This document shows, one piece after another, positions 6,442 to 9,628 of a stretch of DNA of 9,628 nucleotides. Source of the stretch: Zoogloeaceae bacterium. Its GTDB lineage: Bacteria; Pseudomonadota; Gammaproteobacteria; Burkholderiales; Rhodocyclaceae. The notes beneath the pieces were generated by a model, which was not told the origin of the DNA, did not search any database, and saw nothing but the letters and a program-made list of their open reading frames with translations. Numbering within the stretch: the first letter of the stretch is position 1; each line of letters opens with the position of its first letter. Location of the stretch: contig JAIRLE010000196.1 of the NCBI GenBank assembly GCA_031259605.1, positions 1-9,628 of the forward strand, given 5' to 3'. Made by a program: the position numbers and the translations under genes.

Positions 6442-6915
6442 TTGCGCTGGCGATTCACTGACAAGGCATTGTTTTTTTCTCCCTGGAAAGCCATCCTGAT
6501 GCTCAAAGCGGGTTCGCTGGAAGAATACAGCCTGCTCGACCGCTGGGGCGAACCGGGGCGCGCGCCGCCAGTGCTGCTGCTGGAAAGCTGCGTACAGTCG
6601 GCCCGCTGGCTGGTCGAGGCCAGTTCCGCGTTCACCCTGAGTTGCGATCCGACAGACATTACCTGCTGGAAAGTTCCGCCGGGATTACGATCTGGCGAAC
6701 GTTACTGCACATGGCTGCGGGTCGCGGAAAGGAAATCCGGAAGCATCCGTTTTGTCCTACGCCAGAAAATCCTCGCCCCCGGAGAATCTCCCCCCGCCGC
6801 GGAAGCCTGGGAGGACGCCGAAGAAGAGGGGGCGCTTGTCTGTACTTTCGCGTCACTGGAAGCCCGTTGTCCGCCTGCCGACCGCGCCTGCCTGTGGCGG
6901 GAGATCAACGCATGA
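6442..6915 (+). CDS. Hotdog-fold FabZ-like protein with no histidine
   Basis: A 157-residue protein that I read as a degenerate relative of FabZ. The start RWRFTDKALFFSPWKAI matches the first strand and turn of hotdog dehydratases (F.D..L...PGK), and RAPPVLLLESCVQSARWLV matches PGVLILEAMAQA.G, keeping the Glu. The catalytic His before this is missing, and there is no His anywhere in the protein. Standard FabZ chemistry is therefore unlikely. It may be a structural partner of the active dehydratase at 825, a thioester-binding protein, or use another residue. It has eight Trp, high for its size. It starts at TTG (6442), 3 nt after the previous stop, with GGAGG upstream. An alternative start at ATG 6499 would lose the family-like N-terminus. 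Family assignment rests on motif reading only. Confidence 0.68.
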   Translation: MRWRFTDKALFFSPWKAILMLKAGSLEEYSLLDRWGEPGRAPPVLLLESCVQSARWLVEASSAFTLSCDPTDITCWKVPPGLRSGERYCTWLRVAERKSGSIRFVLRQKILAPGESPPAAEAWEDAEEEGALVCTFASLEARCPPADRACLWREINA

Positions 6916-7526
6916 ACGGCGACTGCCACAGCCTGCTATCGTCCGCGGCCGCAGACAAATTCCGCGCCTGGCGCGCGGAAGGCGAGCGCCAGCGGCTGAC
7001 GCTGCTCCGCGAAGATTTCCCGGAAGGCCAATTCCAATACGGGCTGCTCAGGCTCCTTGCCAGCGGCTCATGGTCCGAACGCCTGCGCCAGCGCTGGCGA
7101 TCCCTCTGTTCATGGATGGGGTGCCACACGCCCCTCAATGGCTGGAAAACCTTCTGGTACCGGAAAGCGGGCGTCAATATCGGAGAAAACGTCCATCTTG
7201 CTCCTGGCGTCATACTCGATCTCCTGTTTCCGCAGCTCATCACGCTGGAAGATGGCGTCGTGCTCGGGCCAGGCGCAATCATCGTCAGCCATGTCTACAC
7301 GCCCGAACGCATCGTCATCGACCGCGCCATCGCTGGAAAACGTTCAATGGTGGATGGGCAGGGCATCCTGGCAATCGCCACGATGGGTGAGGCAAGCGTA
7401 CTGGCGGCCTACAGCTACACGGTCAAGCCCATTCCCGCCGGGCACATCGGCGTCGGCGTGCCCGCAGTCGTCCAGCCTCGCAGCGCCGCGCCCCTCAAAG
7501 AAGACAACCATGATCAGTGCACATGA
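6912..7526 (+). CDS. Hexapeptide-repeat (left-handed beta-helix) protein 2, possible acyltransferase
   Basis: A 204-residue paralogue of the protein at 5126-5731. They share a polar N-terminal leader, ERLRQ.WRS.C.WMG, TP..GWK.FWYR.AGV, then DLLFPQLIT.EDG, GAI...HV and the IPAG.I..GVP ending. Hexapeptide turns run from about residue 87. His127 in VSHVYTP is the counterpart of His125. The ATG at 6912 overlaps the previous stop (ATGA) with GGGAG at 6899-6903; the open frame further upstream lies over the hotdog gene and is not used. Its 3' end overlaps the radical SAM start by 17 nt. The paralogues may form mixed trimers or act on different acceptors; nothing here decides it. Confidence 0.8.
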   Translation: MNGDCHSLLSSAAADKFRAWRAEGERQRLTLLREDFPEGQFQYGLLRLLASGSWSERLRQRWRSLCSWMGCHTPLNGWKTFWYRKAGVNIGENVHLAPGVILDLLFPQLITLEDGVVLGPGAIIVSHVYTPERIVIDRAIAGKRSMVDGQGILAIATMGEASVLAAYSYTVKPIPAGHIGVGVPAVVQPRSAAPLKEDNHDQCT

Positions 7527-8541
7527 ATTTTCCAAACGCGCCAGGCTTTTGTATTCGGGCCTGCGCAAACGCCTGATCCATCTCAACCTGCAATTGCTCT
7601 ATCAATGCAATTTCAAGTGCGACATCTGCGATTTCTGGAAGCCGCCCTTCAATACCGACCCCAGGCTGGAGCTGGATCAAATCCGCGTCATCGCGGAAAA
7701 ACTCAAGCCATTGGGGCCGCAATTCGTCTCCATCGGCGGCGGGGAACCGCTGATGCACAAAGAGCTTTTCGACATCATCCGTGTGCTGGCGCGAGACAAT
7801 TTCCCGGTGATGATCTGTAACGGCTGGTTCATGACTCCGGAGAAAGCGCGGCAGCTTTTCGAAGCGGGCCTGTATGAAGTCAGCGTTTCCGTCGATTACG
7901 CCAGCGCCGAAAAACACGACCGGCAGCGCCAGAAGCCCGGCGCGTTCGAGCGCGCGCTGCGATCGCTGCGAATGCTGCACGAAAACCGCGCGCATTCCGA
8001 GCAGCGGGTGCACATGATTTCGGTGGTCATGGAAGACAACATCGACGAAATCGAGCCGCTCGTCAAAATCTGCAAAGACATGGGCATCACCTATCTGCTC
8101 ACTTTCTATTGCGATTCGCGGGGCAGGAAAGAAGCGCGCATCGCGCCCGCCGAAATTGCGCGGCGTCTTCTCGACATCCAGAGCCGCTACCCGGAATTCG
8201 TCTCCCTGCCGGAATTCCTCTCGCGCTTCGCCGAAGCGGGCGAAAACGGTCACGGCGTCGGCCCCTGCTATGCGGGCAAGAATCTTTACAACATCGATTG
8301 CCGCGGCAACGTCACCCGCTGCATCGACCGGCTGGATGACCCGGCGGGCAACATCCTGAGCGATCCGCTGGAAAAAATCGTCGAAAAGCTGCATCGACAA
8401 TTTCTCTCGCAGGACTGCCAGCAATGCTGGACAAGCTGCCGCGGCAGCATTGAGGCGCTTCTTTACGGAAAACAGAAAATTGCCAACATCAAAGCCTACT
8501 ACCGCATGATAAGGGCCATTCCGCTGATAAAGGCCGCATAA
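7510..8541 (+). CDS. Radical SAM protein with Cys-rich SPASM/twitch-like C-terminus
   Basis: A 343-residue radical SAM enzyme. The CX3CX2C cluster motif is Cys33, Cys37, Cys40 (YQCNFKCDICDFW) and the SAM-binding glycine motif is SIGGGEPL (74-81). The barrel continues with SVSVDYASAEKHD (125-137). The C-terminal part has Cys253, Cys264 and Cys271 (IDCRGNVTRC), then GNI, then Cys303, Cys306 and Cys310 (CQQCWTSC). This spacing is like SPASM/twitch domains that hold auxiliary Fe-S clusters. Members of that class modify peptides, proteins or small molecules by radical chemistry; the substrate here is unknown, but the operon suggests an acyl chain or carrier-bound intermediate. The ATG at 7510 is chosen because the protein begins ahead of the cluster motif by a normal 30 residues; it overlaps the previous gene by 17 nt and has only a weak ribosome site. 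Confidence 0.9.
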   Translation: MISAHEFSKRARLLYSGLRKRLIHLNLQLLYQCNFKCDICDFWKPPFNTDPRLELDQIRVIAEKLKPLGPQFVSIGGGEPLMHKELFDIIRVLARDNFPVMICNGWFMTPEKARQLFEAGLYEVSVSVDYASAEKHDRQRQKPGAFERALRSLRMLHENRAHSEQRVHMISVVMEDNIDEIEPLVKICKDMGITYLLTFYCDSRGRKEARIAPAEIARRLLDIQSRYPEFVSLPEFLSRFAEAGENGHGVGPCYAGKNLYNIDCRGNVTRCIDRLDDPAGNILSDPLEKIVEKLHRQFLSQDCQQCWTSCRGSIEALLYGKQKIANIKAYYRMIRAIPLIKAA

Positions 8542-8551
8542 GCATCCGCAC

Positions 8552-9178
8552 ATGGCGACAATTCCCTATCGCTGGCAACGCTGGCTGGACCTCTGTATTT
8601 TCCTGAACGTCACGGGCTATTTCGCCTGGCAAACCTGGCAGGGCCTGGAGGCGGGACGGATCGGCATTCTCGAAGGCGTGTTCGTCATCCACAGCGCCAT
8701 CCTCTGTCTGTGCTTTCTGCTGCGAACGCCGGCCCGCGCCATTCAGACGAAATGGAGCCATCAGGTCGTCGCCATCGTCGCCTTTTATTCCGGCGCGTTC
8801 TTCATGGGGCCGGAGACCACGGATTCCCCCCTGCTTCTTCAAGCGTCATGGTGGGCGCTGATGGCGGGCATGGCGATTGGCCTAGTCTCTCTCGTCCAGC
8901 TGGGCAAGAGCTTTGGCGTGCTTATCGCCATTCGGACAGTACGCACGGCCGGACTATATGGCTGGGTGCGCCACCCCATGTATCTGTCTGACATTGTAAT
9001 GCGCTTGGGATTCCTGCTGAGCCATCCTTCGTGGCGGACAAGCGCGCTTTTTCTCGTCTCATCCGCCTGCTACGTCCTTCGGGCGATACTGGAAGAAAGG
9101 TTTTTGCTCGACAACGCCCCGGACTATGCCATCTATATGGATCGCGTACGCTATCGCTTCGTGCCGGGAATCTTTTGA
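8552..9178 (+). CDS. ICMT-like membrane methyltransferase
   Basis: A 208-residue integral membrane protein with about four or five hydrophobic segments (around 13-30, 38-57, 70-86, 98-116, 145-175). The C-terminal half carries the isoprenylcysteine carboxyl methyltransferase/PEMT-like signature: LGKSFGV, then VRHPMYLSD (Arg140-His141-Pro142, SAM pocket), then the paired acidic residues Glu181-Glu182 in ILEERFLL, and a final Y..Y...VRYRFVPGIF. It likely uses SAM at the inner membrane to methylate a lipophilic acceptor. Bacterial members methylate varied substrates, so an O-methyl ester of the pathway product is only one option. It lies 10 nt after the radical SAM stop, as the last gene of the operon. 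Confidence 0.85.
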   Translation: MATIPYRWQRWLDLCIFLNVTGYFAWQTWQGLEAGRIGILEGVFVIHSAILCLCFLLRTPARAIQTKWSHQVVAIVAFYSGAFFMGPETTDSPLLLQASWWALMAGMAIGLVSLVQLGKSFGVLIAIRTVRTAGLYGWVRHPMYLSDIVMRLGFLLSHPSWRTSALFLVSSACYVLRAILEERFLLDNAPDYAIYMDRVRYRFVPGIF

Positions 9179-9265
9179 TGCAACGGCTTTCCCTCCGTCC
9201 GTTGTGATTCCTGCCGCGTTTCTGTGGCGCTCGCGCCTCATCGGATTCGCTCCCGGGCGGTCGTG

Positions 9266-9294
9266 ATCGTGCAACTTTCCGACGATTGTACGAT
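9266..9294. repeat. Inverted repeat in the intergenic gap
   Basis: ATCGTGCAA (9266-9274) pairs with TTGTACGAT (9286-9294): nine pairs with one G-T wobble, loop of 11. It could be an RNA hairpin at the end of the operon transcript or an operator for the downstream gene. There is no poly-T on either side. Confidence 0.35.
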
Positions 9295-9435
9295 AAGGTA
9301 AAGCTATGCGTAAATACTCTCCGTTCGTTGGGAGAAGCTCCCCGAGACGTTCATGGCGATGTCGCATTTTGCCTGTGGCATTATTACTTGGCGGGCAACG
9401 GGTCTACTGGAATAGATTCTTGATAGTCGAGCGTC

Positions 9436-9441
9436 TATAAT
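9436..9441 (+). promoter_or_regulatory. Possible sigma70 -10 box for the TrmO-like gene
   Basis: TATAAT matches the -10 consensus and lies 55 bases before the ATG at 9497, in AT-rich DNA. At the proper 17-base distance upstream (9413-9418, TAGATT) the -35 matches only three of six positions. TTGATA at 9420 is a better hexamer but only 10 bases away, so it cannot serve. Confidence 0.4.
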
Positions 9442-9496
9442 TGATAAGGCTCAATCTCTGCCTTATTTTAGTTTCTGATATCCATGGAAGGCTATT

Positions 9497-9628
9497 ATGT
9501 GTAAATCTTCATTCTCCATCCTGCCGATTGGTACTGTACATTCTCCGATATTGTTGCCTATGGATGAAGGTTGGAGGAGTATTGAAGCTGAAATTCATCT
9601 CAGTGCAGAGTTCAAACCAGGGTTAAAA
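9497..9628 (+). CDS. TrmO/TsaA-like methyltransferase, N-terminal fragment
   Basis: An open frame that begins with ATG at 9497, preceded by AAGG at 9488-9491, and runs off the window after 44 codons. The visible protein includes SILPIGTVHSPI, then DEGWRSIEAEIHLSAEFKPGL. The PIG.V.SP opening and the E..I.l...f..GL segment match the start of the TsaA/TrmO beta-barrel domain, whose best-known member N6-methylates t6A37 of tRNA using SAM. The PRQPG motif of the E. coli protein is not present, so this is a divergent subgroup. The gene is cut by the window edge, not truncated in nature as far as can be seen. A link to the lipid operon is not implied: it has its own likely promoter and lower G+C. 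Confidence 0.6.
   Translation, partial: MCKSSFSILPIGTVHSPILLPMDEGWRSIEAEIHLSAEFKPGLK

Larger units (their letters stand above)
825..9178 (+). other. Putative twelve-gene type II fatty-acid/polyketide-like operon
   Basis: Twelve same-strand genes run with almost no spacing. In order, the junctions are: 11-nt overlap, 1-nt overlap (TGATG), four 4-nt overlaps through ACP/hexapeptide 1, a 4-nt overlap at hexapeptide 1/SDR 2, a 3-nt gap, a 4-nt overlap, a 17-nt overlap and a 10-nt gap. This implies one transcript with translational coupling. The contents (dehydratase, ketosynthase pair, two ketoreductases, ACP, flavoenzyme, two hexapeptide proteins, hotdog-like protein, radical SAM, membrane methyltransferase) form a coherent acyl-chain pathway. 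That they share one product is inferred from organisation and family functions. Confidence 0.85.
9179..9496. other. Intergenic gap after the operon
   Basis: This 318-base gap has no credible gene. G+C falls visibly in its right half compared with the operon. It holds three short hairpins (9181-9204, 9266-9294 and a 5-bp GGGAG/CTCCC stem at 9330-9342) and a possible promoter near 9436. None of the hairpins has the T-run of a classic intrinsic terminator, so where the operon transcript ends is unclear. Confidence 0.6.

Noticed and set aside
6642..6911. N-terminal extension of hexapeptide protein 2
   Set aside because: It lies over the hotdog-like gene in another frame, is Arg/Pro-rich without motifs, and the ATG at 6912 has a proper ribosome site and 4-nt overlap.
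7495..8553. Minus-strand open frame covering the radical SAM gene
   Set aside because: It is antisense to a gene with intact CX3CX2C and SPASM-like cysteines; no independent coding signal is seen.
825..9178. Assignment as an aryl-polyene, flexirubin or ladderane cluster
   Set aside because: No aromatic acyl ligase, ammonia-lyase, glycosyltransferase, resorcinol-forming DarA/DarB-type enzyme or outer-membrane lipid carrier proteins are present, and the likeness to ladderane candidates is only at the level of gene families.
9181..9204. Hairpin CAACGG/CCGTTG as an operon terminator
   Set aside because: The stem is 6 bp with a 12-base loop and is followed by TGATTCC, not a T-run, so it does not meet the form of an intrinsic terminator.
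9441..9626. 61-residue open frame at the right edge
   Set aside because: It overlaps the frame at 9497 that carries TrmO/TsaA-like motifs and a better ribosome site, and shows no family likeness.
1..9628. tRNA, rRNA, CRISPR array, insertion sequence or phage attachment site
   Set aside because: I found no cloverleaf, spaced direct repeats, transposase motif or terminal repeats by reading both strands.

Overview
The window is a dense, G+C-rich stretch typical of a proteobacterial chromosome. A betaproteobacterium is plausible from codon use and gene style, but that is an impression, not a measurement. From left to right it holds a leftward aquaporin gene (39-701), a 123-base divergent intergenic region, a rightward block of twelve tightly packed genes (825-9178), a 318-base AT-richer gap, and the first 44 codons of a TrmO/TsaA-like gene that runs off the right end.

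The twelve-gene block looks like one operon. Nine of its eleven junctions overlap, six of them by 4 nt (ATGA or GTGA), and the two gaps are 3 and 10 nt. The order is: FabZ-like dehydratase; ketosynthase-like protein without the catalytic cysteine; complete FabF-like ketosynthase; FabG-like reductase 1; nitroreductase-family flavoenzyme; long acyl carrier protein; hexapeptide-repeat protein 1; FabG-like reductase 2; a second hotdog-like protein with no histidine; hexapeptide-repeat protein 2; radical SAM protein with a Cys-rich C-terminus; and an ICMT-like membrane methyltransferase.

Read together, the genes encode a dedicated type II fatty-acid/polyketide-like line. The ACP carries the chain, the KS with its Cys-less partner extends it, the two SDRs reduce and the FabZ-like enzyme dehydrates. 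The flavoenzyme may adjust the oxidation state. The two hexapeptide proteins, radical SAM enzyme and membrane methyltransferase look like tailoring or transfer steps. Malonyl-CoA:ACP transacylase, KASIII, canonical enoyl reductase, phosphopantetheinyl transferase, thioesterase and acyl-AMP ligase are not seen here, so starter, extender and ACP activation probably come from elsewhere. The product cannot be read from the sequence. An unsaturated or otherwise modified lipid, possibly methylated, is the most I would infer.

The most unusual points are two apparently catalytically dead family members beside active relatives (KS-like at 1279-2205, hotdog-like at 6442-6915), the paired hexapeptide paralogues, and the radical SAM/ICMT end of a fatty-acid-type operon.
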